Positions 22,984 to 32,054 are shown, counted from the stretch's first letter. The stretch is 37,974 bases of DNA from Flavobacteriaceae bacterium (GCA_021647405.1 JAKIUU010000025.1:1-37974); one strand, 5' to 3'. Numbers and translations are program-made. Notes: generated from the letters alone by a model not told the origin.

Positions 22984-23076
22984 AGTTGGCTACCCGCCCG
23001 AACGTGCCGTTCGGTACGGGCGGGGAGCGCTTGACTGGCAGTCAAGAGGTCGTCGGTTCGAGCCCGATCTTCTCCA
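22984..23076 (+). pseudogene. 3' half of a broken tRNA-Ala, with an inserted palindrome
   Basis: AGTTGGCTA (22984-22992), a 32-bp palindrome, then from 23025 an exact copy of the tRNA-Ala sequence from the D-stem to the discriminator base, including the anticodon. The first 13 bases are missing, so it cannot fold as a tRNA. Joined to the left half at AGTTGGCT, with the two palindromes removed, it gives one complete tRNA-Ala. Confidence 0.85.
22993..23024. repeat. GC-rich palindrome in the right tRNA half
   Basis: Begins CCCGCCCGAACG and ends CGGGCGGG: an 8-bp perfect outer stem CCCGCCCG/CGGGCGGG, or alternatively CCGAACG/CGTTCGG inside. It shares CCCGCCYGAACG and CGGGCRGG with the palindrome at 22531-22558. 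Confidence 0.85.
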
Positions 23077-23077
23077 C

Positions 23078-23107
23078 AAAAAACCACTCTTTTTGAGTGG
23101 TTTTTTT
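23078..23107. terminator. Bidirectional terminator after the right tRNA half
   Basis: CCACTC (23084-23089) and GAGTGG (23095-23100) with a five-T loop; T-runs follow on both strands, so it can also end the alpha/beta hydrolase transcript from the minus strand. Confidence 0.85.
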
Positions 23108-23111
23108 GTTT

Positions 23112-23954
23112 TCAATTAAGGATAAAAGCGATTGATTTGGCTACTGATTTTTGTAGAGGCTTTGGTAAGCCCGTATCTTCCCAAGGATGTTTGGCGCCAA
23201 AAGTATGATTGGCTTCTTGTACAATATATAATTCACTTTTAGGATTCCACTTGTGAATATTTTGAGCTTCCAGAAGTTTTACAGTTTCATCAGCTTGACC
23301 GTGAATAATAAAATGCGGTTTGTCTAAATTTTGAACAGCCTTCTTAATATTTAAACGGTCTTTGTTATCTATAAAGTTTTGATAAAACTGAAAATAATGA
23401 GGCATCTGTTGTTTTGTTCTGCCATTTTCAACATACGAAACCCCTTTTTTTCGCCATACTTCTAACAATTCTCCTGTTGGAAATCTCGCGCCAAAATCAG
23501 ACACACTTGCCCAAGTTATAAGGCTACTAACACGTGGCTCTTCTTGCGCTTTAATGGTAACAATACCGCCACCTCTAGAGTGTCCAATAAGTGTAATACT
23601 TGACATGTCTGCCTCTTGTTGTAAATCTTTATTGTTAAAAACCCAGTCTATAACCGATTGTAAATCGTCTAATTCTTTTATAAAGTTATTGTTACCAAAA
23701 GCTTCTAAATCGGGGAAATCAATGGGCTGTTGTGCTGTACCTCCATTGTGTGAAAAGTTAAATTTTATAAAAACAATTCCACTATCGGCAAAAGTTTGTG
23801 CAACCAAATTCCAAGCCCCCCAATCTTTGTAACCTTTATAGCCATGCGCAAAAATTACAATGGGTTTTTTGGTGCCTGTTTTATTGTAATAAACATCGGT
23901 TAATATTGGTTTTGTGTGTTGCCCAGAAATGGATAGATTTTTAATAATGGTCAT
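23112..23954 (-). CDS. Alpha/beta hydrolase (serine esterase/peptidase-like)
   Basis: About 280 residues with the alpha/beta hydrolase fold: IVIFAHGYKG oxyanion region, the nucleophile elbow GHSRGGG, a late HGQADETV segment with the acid and EANHTFG with the catalytic histidine. No signal peptide, so it is cytoplasmic. The substrate is unknown. The start at 23954 (MTIIKNLSISG) is preferred over 23981 because it gives only a 14-bp overlap with the nuclease gene upstream and removes a lysine-rich leader read from that gene's end. Confidence 0.85.
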   Translation of the reverse strand: MTIIKNLSISGQHTKPILTDVYYNKTGTKKPIVIFAHGYKGYKDWGAWNLVAQTFADSGIVFIKFNFSHNGGTAQQPIDFPDLEAFGNNNFIKELDDLQSVIDWVFNNKDLQQEADMSSITLIGHSRGGGIVTIKAQEEPRVSSLITWASVSDFGARFPTGELLEVWRKKGVSYVENGRTKQQMPHYFQFYQNFIDNKDRLNIKKAVQNLDKPHFIIHGQADETVKLLEAQNIHKWNPKSELYIVQEANHTFGAKHPWEDTGLPKPLQKSVAKSIAFILN

Positions 23955-26694
23955 TTTTTTGAGGTTTTTCTGTGAATTCATCGGCCTTAAAAATAGATTT
24001 TAACAAGCCCTTTAAAGACGATTCAAATAAATCTAGTCGTTCTTCTGTAATGTTAAAATCTTGCTTGAGATTGGTCGTTTTAAAGTTGATTTTTAATATA
24101 TAATTATTTAATCTTTTAAATGAAATTATGCCTGCTTCAAAATCGGCTGTTATATGATTGGATTTGGCATACATAAAAGCATACATAAAAAGCTGTAAGG
24201 CTTTTGTGTTGTTTTCATTATAAAAGAAAGTGTCGAAATTTGTGACCCTTAATTTAGCAACATCAACAACACCCGTTTTGTAATCTAAAATTCTGAGTTT
24301 TCCGTTAACACAATCAATTCTATCGGCTATCCCTTTTATTTTTATTGGATAAGCAACATCAGGCACGTTTAATACTGTTTCCAAAGGGATTTCTAAAGCT
24401 AAGAGTTTAATAGATTTTCCTTGTTTTAATAAGTTTAGTTCATGTTGTACCAGCTTTTTAATATAGCTATGGGCCATTTCAAAATACAGTTTGTTTTTGC
24501 CGCTTTCTATAGATCCATTTTTATAATAGTGCGCTGCATTTTTATTTAGCGCCTTTGTTATGCTCTTCGTAATATTTTTCAGATTTTCTACGCTTAAATT
24601 CTGGTTTATATAGGGTGTATAAAGATGAAAAAGGGTTTCGTGAATAACAGTACCAAAAGTATTATCCGCTATGGTTTCTTCTAAATTAGAAGTCTCCTTA
24701 ATTTTTAAAATTTTTGAATAATAAAAATTGAGTGGGTTTTTAATAAAAACGTCGACTGCTGATGGCGAAATTCCTTTTTCTGCAATTTCTTTTAAACGTA
24801 CTTTAATGGCTGAATTGATTTTAATTTTACGAGGGGATATTAATTTAGATTCTAAATTTGAAGTCACAGTCTCTTTAATAATGGCCTCTGGCAACATCAA
24901 TTCTAACTGGGTTAAAAACCGGCTCTTTTCTGAAGCGCCAAAATCATCAACTTCTGTATTATAAATTAAATACACATTTTTGGCTCTTTGAATGAGTCTG
25001 AAAAAGTGATAAGAGAAAATGCTGTCTTTATCTTGATAAGTAGGCAGACCAAAGGTGTTTTTAATGGCGTAAGGCAAAAAGGAATTTGAGGATTTGCCAG
25101 AGGGTAAAATACCTTCGTTTACCGATGTGATTATTAAATTTTCGAAATCTAGCGCACGTGTTTCCAACAAGCCCATTATCTGCAATCCATTTAGAGGCTC
25201 TCCTTTAAAAAACAATTTTTCATTGCGTAGCAGACTCAAATAAAAATGATATAAAGTTTTTAAGTCGGCAATAAAATGATAGTTGTTTTCAAGTGCTTCT
25301 AGCTCTAAAAAAAGATTGTAAAATCGATACAGGAACTCTCTTTCTAAATCGGTTAAATCGTTATTCTCTTTAATAAGGTTTATTAATTCTATACAATTTT
25401 TTAAGAATTTAGGAACATCATTACCTGTTGGTTTAAAAACAAAATCATATTTTAATGGTGATTTTACATCTGCTGTAAGCGATTTAAAATTGACAAAACT
25501 TAAATTATTAGTGTGAATTTTTTTAATTATTTTATTAGAAATAAAGCTTTTCTCGTCAATTATTTTAGACATATATGGATGTAGGAAAATATTTTCAAAA
25601 TCCTTATGGTAGAATCCTGAAGCTCTATTAAACTTTAGCGCATTGATATTGGCCTTAAAGAGTCCTGAAAACAAACTTGCTAATGGCATGTTTTGCAATG
25701 CGTATCCCATTGTAATATTTACCTTATCGATGCTGTTTGGCAATGATTCTAGCGCCACATTTAAGACATTTTCTTGACCTAAAACCAGGGCTGTCTCACT
25801 AAAATTCACATCCGTTTTAGAAATATTTTCTAAAATTTGACCAGCCATTTTAACTTGCGCAACTTGCTTTACTGCGCCAATAAAATGAATGTTTTTAGGG
25901 GTTTTAAATGAGGATGTGATCCAATTAAATGGATTGTTTTTATAATAGGGCCATGTGTTTTTATAGTGGGTTATAAATTTTGTTGAAGGGTGTTTTTCAT
26001 CTAGTAAAGTTTTATCTACATCCCAAAACATCTTGGCCTTTTGTTGGGATAAAAGTTCTTGAATAATGATTTCTTCGGCTTTGTTTAAGGCATTAAATCC
26101 CGCAAAGATTATTTTTCCTTTAAGATTGCTACAATAAACAGATATATTTTTAACAGCTTCTCTATTAATTAGCCCTTGGTAAGCCTGTTGCTTTTCTATT
26201 AATCTATCACAAAGAGAAAAATATAATTTGTTGAGAATTTTGAAAAAATCAATGTAATTTAAACTCAATACAGAGGGTTCGCTATTTGGTGTCCACTGTT
26301 CAAGGCGTTTTAAATCGCTTAAATTGGCAAATATTTTATTGGCATCTACTAAGTAACTGTCAATATCATTAAAGTCTTGTAAAACCCTCGGCGCCCATTT
26401 AATGAATTTTTCAAAAGAATCTTGTTCGCTGCTTGAAACTATTTCTTTATATACTTGATATAGCTCAAATTGCAAATGAATTCCATCTAGCAAACCTATA
26501 TCTGTTAGCTGTTGGGTAAACTCTTCAATACTCAAAATTTGAGGTAAGAATGCACTGTAGTTTATTAAAGAAGTTAACTCCTTTTTTAGGAATAAGCCGG
26601 CACGTTTACTGGGAAGAATAATTTTAACATCACTTGAAAGCAGGTTGTTTTCTTCAATATAAATGGCAATATTATGTAAAAAAGAATTTTTCAA
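23941..26694 (-). CDS. AddB-like PD-(D/E)XK nuclease family protein
   Basis: A protein of about 917 residues. The N-terminal part resembles an inactive helicase (KIILPSKRAG near the start, DFENLIITSVNEGILPSG in the middle). The C-terminal nuclease domain shows GTVIHETLFHLY, KGIADRIDC, ILDYKTG and QLFMYAFMY, the motif order of RecB-family nucleases. It is likely part of double-strand-break processing with an AddA-type helicase that is not in the window. The ATG at 26748 lies inside the terminator hairpin of the upstream gene and would translate it, so TTG 26694 (KNSFLHNIAIYI) is preferred. No iron-sulfur cysteine set was recognised. Confidence 0.83.
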   Translation of the reverse strand: MKNSFLHNIAIYIEENNLLSSDVKIILPSKRAGLFLKKELTSLINYSAFLPQILSIEEFTQQLTDIGLLDGIHLQFELYQVYKEIVSSSEQDSFEKFIKWAPRVLQDFNDIDSYLVDANKIFANLSDLKRLEQWTPNSEPSVLSLNYIDFFKILNKLYFSLCDRLIEKQQAYQGLINREAVKNISVYCSNLKGKIIFAGFNALNKAEEIIIQELLSQQKAKMFWDVDKTLLDEKHPSTKFITHYKNTWPYYKNNPFNWITSSFKTPKNIHFIGAVKQVAQVKMAGQILENISKTDVNFSETALVLGQENVLNVALESLPNSIDKVNITMGYALQNMPLASLFSGLFKANINALKFNRASGFYHKDFENIFLHPYMSKIIDEKSFISNKIIKKIHTNNLSFVNFKSLTADVKSPLKYDFVFKPTGNDVPKFLKNCIELINLIKENNDLTDLEREFLYRFYNLFLELEALENNYHFIADLKTLYHFYLSLLRNEKLFFKGEPLNGLQIMGLLETRALDFENLIITSVNEGILPSGKSSNSFLPYAIKNTFGLPTYQDKDSIFSYHFFRLIQRAKNVYLIYNTEVDDFGASEKSRFLTQLELMLPEAIIKETVTSNLESKLISPRKIKINSAIKVRLKEIAEKGISPSAVDVFIKNPLNFYYSKILKIKETSNLEETIADNTFGTVIHETLFHLYTPYINQNLSVENLKNITKSITKALNKNAAHYYKNGSIESGKNKLYFEMAHSYIKKLVQHELNLLKQGKSIKLLALEIPLETVLNVPDVAYPIKIKGIADRIDCVNGKLRILDYKTGVVDVAKLRVTNFDTFFYNENNTKALQLFMYAFMYAKSNHITADFEAGIISFKRLNNYILKINFKTTNLKQDFNITEERLDLFESSLKGLLKSIFKADEFTEKPQKNDHY

Positions 26695-26715
26695 CTTTAA
26701 GGGTTTATTGTATTG

Positions 26716-26755
26716 TAAAAATAAAAAAGCTGTGCCAAATAATAGCACAGCTTTT
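26716..26755 (-). terminator. Terminator after the first OmpA gene
   Basis: AAAAGCTGTGC (26725-26735) and GCACAGCTTTT (26745-26755) form an 11-bp stem, followed on the minus strand by TTATTTTT. Nearly the same sequence occurs after the paralogue at 28403-28434. Confidence 0.85.
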
Positions 26756-26775
26756 AAATATATATTTTGTGTTAA

Positions 26776-28173
26776 TTATTTCTTGTTTACAATTTTAATT
26801 TCAACACGTCTGTTGTTAGATCTGCCTTTAGAAGTATCGTTGGTATCTATTGGACTTTCCTCGCCAAAGCCTATAGCTGTTAATCTATCGGCAGAAATAC
26901 CGTGCTCTACAAGATATTTCATTACGACTTTAGCACGTCTTTTTGACAACCATTCGTTATATTTTTTTGAGCCTTTACTATCTGTATATCCTTCAATTCT
27001 AAATTTAACCTTATCGTATTTATTCATAAAAGTAACAATCATATCTAATTTGGCCGCAACGCCTGGCTTAAAACTTGAATGGTTACTGACAAAAATAATG
27101 GCTTTTGCATAATTAACTACTTGTAGTTGGGCATCAGCTGGAATGGCTTTTTTTGGGCAACCGTTGTTTGATGCAAATCCTACAGTATCAGCACATTTAT
27201 CATCTTTGTCTAATATGCCATCGCCATCTGTATCTGGCCAAGAGCATCCTTTATTTTCCTTTGCGCCAGCAATATTTGGACAAGAATCGTATTTATCAAT
27301 AACACCATCACCATCTGTGTCTGGGCAACCTTTATTGGCTTTTGTACCAGCTGTATTTGGACAAAAATCTTTTTTATCAGTAATCCCATCGCCATCAGAA
27401 TCTGGGCAACCATTGAGTTCTTTAAGGCCTGCCACATTGGGACAAGAATCTTCTGAATCTTGTATACCATCGGCATCAGAATCAGGACAGCCGTTAAATT
27501 CTTCTAAGCCTGCATTATTTGGACATTTGTCTTTGCTATCGTAAATCCCATCTTTATCGGTATCTACATCCCCGAATTTAAACACAAGACCAAATGAATG
27601 TTGGAAATACGAATGTATGCTTCCTTTAATATTTAATTTACCCATTGATTGGAATTGAAAACCAAAGTTCTTTGACTTACCAGTCCAAAAATTAATGCCC
27701 CCTCCAAGGTTTAGCGAACCTATTTGGCCACTACCTACTTTGGAATATCCAATACCTGTTATAGCGTAAGGGTCAATAACCACATTGTTAATGATGTTTA
27801 AATTGCCAAGTAAGCCATTTAAATCATATCTTAAATCAGTATCAAACCCGAAAAAGCTCAGATTATTGACAGGGCCTCCCATCTTACGAATTTTATTGGT
27901 AGAAAAAGCCACACCTATTGAAAAGCCTTTGTCAATATATCTCCCAAAATGTAACTTAACAGGAAGTCCGTAATAATTATAATGTTTTCTAACATTTACA
28001 AAGCTAGCAGCATAATTTTTTAGACTCGGGTTACTAAGGCTTGCCATAGGGTAAAAAACAACGGCATTGGCACCAAAATCAATTTCCCAAGGATTGTTTG
28101 CGTCTTGTGCATTGATGCAACTAATACTAACAACAACTAATAAAGTTGATAAAACTTTTCTCAAATGTCTCAT
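26776..28173 (-). CDS. OmpA family protein with thrombospondin type 3 repeats
   Basis: 465 residues: signal peptide ending INAQ, an N-terminal beta-barrel of about 180 residues, five or so calcium-binding thrombospondin type 3 repeats (pattern DxDxDGIxDxxDxCPNxAGxxxxxGCPD, about 200-330), and a C-terminal OmpA peptidoglycan-binding domain (RIEGYTDSKGSKKYNEWLSKRRA, NNRRVEIKI). It links the outer membrane to the cell wall. It is the shorter-spaced twin of the next gene, with the same terminator sequence, so the pair came from a tandem duplication. Confidence 0.92.
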   Translation of the reverse strand: MRHLRKVLSTLLVVVSISCINAQDANNPWEIDFGANAVVFYPMASLSNPSLKNYAASFVNVRKHYNYYGLPVKLHFGRYIDKGFSIGVAFSTNKIRKMGGPVNNLSFFGFDTDLRYDLNGLLGNLNIINNVVIDPYAITGIGYSKVGSGQIGSLNLGGGINFWTGKSKNFGFQFQSMGKLNIKGSIHSYFQHSFGLVFKFGDVDTDKDGIYDSKDKCPNNAGLEEFNGCPDSDADGIQDSEDSCPNVAGLKELNGCPDSDGDGITDKKDFCPNTAGTKANKGCPDTDGDGVIDKYDSCPNIAGAKENKGCSWPDTDGDGILDKDDKCADTVGFASNNGCPKKAIPADAQLQVVNYAKAIIFVSNHSSFKPGVAAKLDMIVTFMNKYDKVKFRIEGYTDSKGSKKYNEWLSKRRAKVVMKYLVEHGISADRLTAIGFGEESPIDTNDTSKGRSNNRRVEIKIVNKK

Positions 28174-28454
28174 TTTTTTTCTTGAATTAATATCGGTTAT
28201 GAGGGATTATTTTATCTTGATAATTGTAAATTAAATGGTTGATAATGACAAATGTATGAAATTATATTTAGAAAAGTTGGTTTCTTTTTTTTAATCTGAT
28301 AAGTTTACACCAACTCTTACAGTTGTCCAGCAGGTAAACACTGTCTTTTTAATCGGCTATTTTTATGTTAAAAATCGTCAGTTAGTTGGTATTTTAAAAT
28401 AAAAAAGCTGTGCTAAATAAATAGCACAGCTTTTAAAAATATATTTTGTGTAAA
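28174..28454. other. Intergenic region between the OmpA paralogues
   Basis: Carries on the minus strand a TACATTTG (complement at 28249-28256), a good TAnnTTTG match about 76 bp before the ATG at 28173, and the terminator of the other paralogue at its right end. ACCAACT near 28311 and AGTTGGT near 28384 are a spaced inverted pair of unclear meaning. No gene was found. Confidence 0.55.
28403..28434 (-). terminator. Terminator after the second OmpA gene
   Basis: AAAAGCTGTGC (28403-28413) and GCACAGCTTTT (28424-28434) with a 10-base AT loop; the minus strand continues with TTATTTT. Confidence 0.85.
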
Positions 28455-29804
28455 TTATTTCTTGTTTACAACTTTAATTTCAACACGTCTGTTGTTAGAT
28501 CTTCCTTTAGAAGTATTGTTGGTATCTATAGGATTTTCTTCTCCAAAACCTTTAGCCGATAATCTATCAGCAGAAATACCGTGATCAACTAAATATTTCA
28601 TTACAGCATTGGCGCGTTTTTCTGATAAAGTCTGGTTGTATTTAGCTGCCCCAGAACTGTCTGTATAACCTTCTAAACTAAAGTTAGCTCTGTCATACTC
28701 TTTCATTATAGAAACGATAGCATCTAATTGAACTGTTACACCTGTTTTAAAACTAAATCTGTTTGAGTTAAAGTTTATTGTTTTAGCAAATTCGTTCAAT
28801 TGTTTTTCAGCAGCAGCAGAAATAACTTCTTCTGGACAACCGTTGTTTGAAGCAGGACCTGCAACATCAACACATTTATCATCTTTATCTAATACACCAT
28901 CAGCATCTGTATCTGGCCAAGGGCATCCTTTATTTTCAGCTGGGCCTGCAACACTAACACAAGCATCATCTTTATCAACAACGCCATCACCATCTGTATC
29001 AGGACAACCATTATTTGCTTTTGTACCAGCAACATTTGGACAAGAATCGTCTTTATCAGCAATACCGTCGCCATCAGAATCAGGGCAACCGTTAAGTTCT
29101 TTTAGACCTGCTATATTAGGACAAGAATCTTCTGAGTCTTTTATACCGTCGCCATCAGAATCAGGGCAACCGTTAAACTCTTTTAACCCAGCAACATCTG
29201 GACATTTGTCGTATTTATCGTAAACACCATCGCCATCTGTATCAGTTCCACCAAATTTTAACACAAGACCTGCAGAAAATTGTATGTGATTAGCTGCTAA
29301 ATAGAAATTATTAAAAACGTGTTTGCCAACAGCTTGGAAATTCAAGCCAAAATTTTCGCCAAACCACACATTGGTACCTACACCCGCGTTTAAAGTGCCT
29401 GCTCCTTTTTGATCTACCCAAGTATAGCCACCTCCTAAAAGCACATAAGGGTCAAACATACTTGTTTCTCCCAAAATGTTATTAAGATCGTACTTTATGT
29501 TTGCATCTAATGCCATATAAGACCTTTCAGGGACTTTTAATCCTCTGATTATACTAATTGTGTTAATAGACAAGTCTCCCATAACAGAAAATCCATCATC
29601 TACATATTTACCTACACTAAATTTTGAAAAAGATTGCATGACGTTCCAATCTTGAACTGCAAAAATATCAGTCCTTAAAGCTGGTTTGTGAACGGCATTT
29701 GTGCCAAATCCCACACTCCAGGGATTGTTTGCATCTTGTGCATTAATGCTGCTAAAACTAGCAACTACTAATAAAGTTAATAAAACTTTTCTTAAATGTT
29801 TCAT
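28455..29804 (-). CDS. OmpA family protein with thrombospondin type 3 repeats (paralogue)
   Basis: 449 residues with the same plan as the gene downstream: signal peptide ending INAQ, barrel, a run of DxDxDG repeats (about 190-310) and a C-terminal OmpA domain (LEGYTDSSGAAKYNQTLSEKRA, NNRRVEIKV). The OmpA domains and repeats of the two are very similar and the barrels much less so, which suggests duplication followed by divergence of the exposed part. A TATATTTG on the minus strand (complement at 29849-29856) lies 45 bp before the start. Probably a major outer-membrane protein. Confidence 0.92.
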   Translation of the reverse strand: MKHLRKVLLTLLVVASFSSINAQDANNPWSVGFGTNAVHKPALRTDIFAVQDWNVMQSFSKFSVGKYVDDGFSVMGDLSINTISIIRGLKVPERSYMALDANIKYDLNNILGETSMFDPYVLLGGGYTWVDQKGAGTLNAGVGTNVWFGENFGLNFQAVGKHVFNNFYLAANHIQFSAGLVLKFGGTDTDGDGVYDKYDKCPDVAGLKEFNGCPDSDGDGIKDSEDSCPNIAGLKELNGCPDSDGDGIADKDDSCPNVAGTKANNGCPDTDGDGVVDKDDACVSVAGPAENKGCPWPDTDADGVLDKDDKCVDVAGPASNNGCPEEVISAAAEKQLNEFAKTINFNSNRFSFKTGVTVQLDAIVSIMKEYDRANFSLEGYTDSSGAAKYNQTLSEKRANAVMKYLVDHGISADRLSAKGFGEENPIDTNNTSKGRSNNRRVEIKVVNKK

Positions 29805-29848
29805 TGTTAAAAATTTAAATTATGGTTTCTTGAATTATTCTTTTTATG

Positions 29849-29856
29849 CAAATATA
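29849..29856 (-). promoter_or_regulatory. -7 element of the second OmpA gene
   Basis: The minus strand reads TATATTTG here, a full TAnnTTTG match, 45 bp upstream of the ATG at 29804. A TTTG lies upstream but only 12 bp away, closer than usual. Confidence 0.45.
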
Positions 29857-29927
29857 AAAAATCTTAGACAAATTATGGCCATTACTAAAATATTTTACAT
29901 TTTTGTCTTTTCTAGTTAAAATTATTA

Positions 29928-32054
29928 TTAATAATACAAAGCTCTATTGTCTACAATCTCGGTTTCATTTTTTAGAGCATCATACATTTTAACACTAGAT
30001 AGTTGTAATTTGGCAAAGATTTGTTTTCTAAAAGCATCGTAATTTGGCAATTTTACTGCGGTTTCTCTTTTAATAATTTTTACTGCAAAAACCCCTGTTT
30101 TACCTTTTACGCCTCTTAAGATATCGCCTGCTTTAGAAGCATTAATAGCTCCTACAAGGCCTAAAGATCTTCCTACAGAGGGTATCAAAGGGCTTGCCAG
30201 TGATACTGCTAGCGAGCTTCTTATGCTTGTTTTAAATTTTGTAGCGATAGCTGCTAAAGGCATCTCTCCCATTTCTTTTTTAATGTAAGCTGCTTTTTTT
30301 TGTTCTAATAAAATCCGCTTTACCCTTATTCTAGCCTGTTGTACAGACATTAGGCCTTTTTTATAACTGCTATTTAACTGAACCACAATATAGCCATTAT
30401 CGGTATCGAACCGTTTAATGCCACCTATTTCTGTATCCTTTTTAAATGCCCAGTTTATAATTTGACGTTGGTTTTTAAGTCCTGTAAATGTTTCGTCAAG
30501 TATTTTAACACCCGACACAGGTTTTACCGTATAGTTTTTACCTCTGGCCTGTTTTACAAAATTTTTACCCCCAGACACATTAGAAGTAAATGTTTCGGCC
30601 TTTTCAAAAACATCATTTTCTGTATTTTCGGAGGCTTCTATTTTTCGGCCAAACGTAGTAACAATATAAGCCTTTTTAAAACTCTTTTGGTTATCAATTC
30701 TAATAATGTGGTAACCAAATTTTGTTTTGACGATGCCTATTTTCCCTTTTTTATTTAAAAATACAAAATCTCTAAATTTAGAAACCATGGTGCCATATTG
30801 AAACCATTTTAACTCTCCTCCTTTTGCACCACTTTTTTTATCCAATGACATAGTTTTAGCAACTTCAGCAAATTTTCTTTTGTTGTTTTTAACCAGTTTA
30901 AACAAACTATCAACCACTTTTTTTGCTTGGGCCTCGGTTTTCTGATCTGTAGAACGCAATGCGCCTCTGTAGGATATTAAAATATGACTTGCCTTTACAG
31001 AGTCGGGCATTTGTTTAAAAGCTTTTATTTTTGTTAGCTTGTAATAACCATCTTCTTTATAAGGGCCAATTATATCGCCTACTTTTGCACTAAGAATTTT
31101 GTCTGCAATAATTTTAGGTAGTTTATCTTTAGACAACAAATCCTCAGAGTAGGTTAAATCTGAATTGTTTTCATTAAAAAATGATTTGTCATCTGTTGTG
31201 TTTTTAAATCCCAGAACTTTAACAGTGGTTTTTGCGGCTGAGCTGTATTCTTCTTTGTCATTAATTAAATTTGACACCTCTAATTTAACAACATCTTCAT
31301 CTTCTTTAGTGGGTAAAATATCAAAATTCACATAAATTAAATCGCGTGAAGCTTCTACCTGAAATTGTTCTTTACGGTCTTTTATGTAAGACATCACTTC
31401 GCTATCGGTTATCTTAAAAATACTGTCGGGCACATTTCTGAATGGCACATAAACGTATTCTATATCAGATTTTGTAACTTGATCAAAATAGTAATTTTTA
31501 CCTTCATCTAAGGTAGTGCTAATGCCGTTTTTAATTAAACCCGTATAAATAGATTGCTCTAAATTCCTCTTAATATTTTTTTCTGTTTCTAACCAACCTG
31601 CCCATTGCTTGTCGTTAGGGTTTGTCTCAGCATTCTCTTTAAGAGTTACCAAGAATTCTTTGAATTTTTCTTCGTCAAATAAGCCTGCATCATTTTTAAA
31701 AAGCGGACTGCCATTAATGTATGGCATCTCAATTATACTACGCCATACATCCTCCTCGCCAACAACTATACCTGCATTACGCAATTGTTTTTGAAAGATT
31801 TTTTCTCTTACAATATTATTCCAAACAGTTTTGGCGGCTTTAATTTGAGAGCTTTTATTGTTAGACCTCGTTTTATACAGTTCTACTTCTTTTGAAAATT
31901 GTTCTCTAGAAATAGGTTCTCCATCTATTTCGCCTACCAGGTTATCAGATCTTTTATACTTAAATAAATCTCCTAAAACAAAGGCAAATAGTGCCATTGC
32001 TATAACAATAATTAAAAAAATTGATCTTTCTCTAATTTTAGATAATACTGCCAT
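29928..32054 (-). CDS. SurA/PpiD-like peptidyl-prolyl isomerase
   Basis: 708 residues anchored by one N-terminal membrane helix (RERSIFLIIVIAMALFAFVLG) with the rest in the periplasm. A SurA-N-like region (about 35-165; GEIDGEPISREQFSKEVE) is followed by a parvulin domain (about 345-450; VKASHILISYRG, GGELKWFQYGTMV, FGYHIIRID) and a long C-terminal part. It helps fold outer-membrane proteins and fits beside the outer-membrane genes here. Length and layout are those of PpiD in Bacteroidota. Confidence 0.92.
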   Translation of the reverse strand: MAVLSKIRERSIFLIIVIAMALFAFVLGDLFKYKRSDNLVGEIDGEPISREQFSKEVELYKTRSNNKSSQIKAAKTVWNNIVREKIFQKQLRNAGIVVGEEDVWRSIIEMPYINGSPLFKNDAGLFDEEKFKEFLVTLKENAETNPNDKQWAGWLETEKNIKRNLEQSIYTGLIKNGISTTLDEGKNYYFDQVTKSDIEYVYVPFRNVPDSIFKITDSEVMSYIKDRKEQFQVEASRDLIYVNFDILPTKEDEDVVKLEVSNLINDKEEYSSAAKTTVKVLGFKNTTDDKSFFNENNSDLTYSEDLLSKDKLPKIIADKILSAKVGDIIGPYKEDGYYKLTKIKAFKQMPDSVKASHILISYRGALRSTDQKTEAQAKKVVDSLFKLVKNNKRKFAEVAKTMSLDKKSGAKGGELKWFQYGTMVSKFRDFVFLNKKGKIGIVKTKFGYHIIRIDNQKSFKKAYIVTTFGRKIEASENTENDVFEKAETFTSNVSGGKNFVKQARGKNYTVKPVSGVKILDETFTGLKNQRQIINWAFKKDTEIGGIKRFDTDNGYIVVQLNSSYKKGLMSVQQARIRVKRILLEQKKAAYIKKEMGEMPLAAIATKFKTSIRSSLAVSLASPLIPSVGRSLGLVGAINASKAGDILRGVKGKTGVFAVKIIKRETAVKLPNYDAFRKQIFAKLQLSSVKMYDALKNETEIVDNRALYY

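Noticed and set aside
27143..29223. Long plus-strand frames opposite the two OmpA genes, with regular repeats that look like an array
   Set aside because: They are mirror readings of the thrombospondin type 3 repeats; the period follows the protein repeat and there are no CRISPR-like spacers or cas genes.
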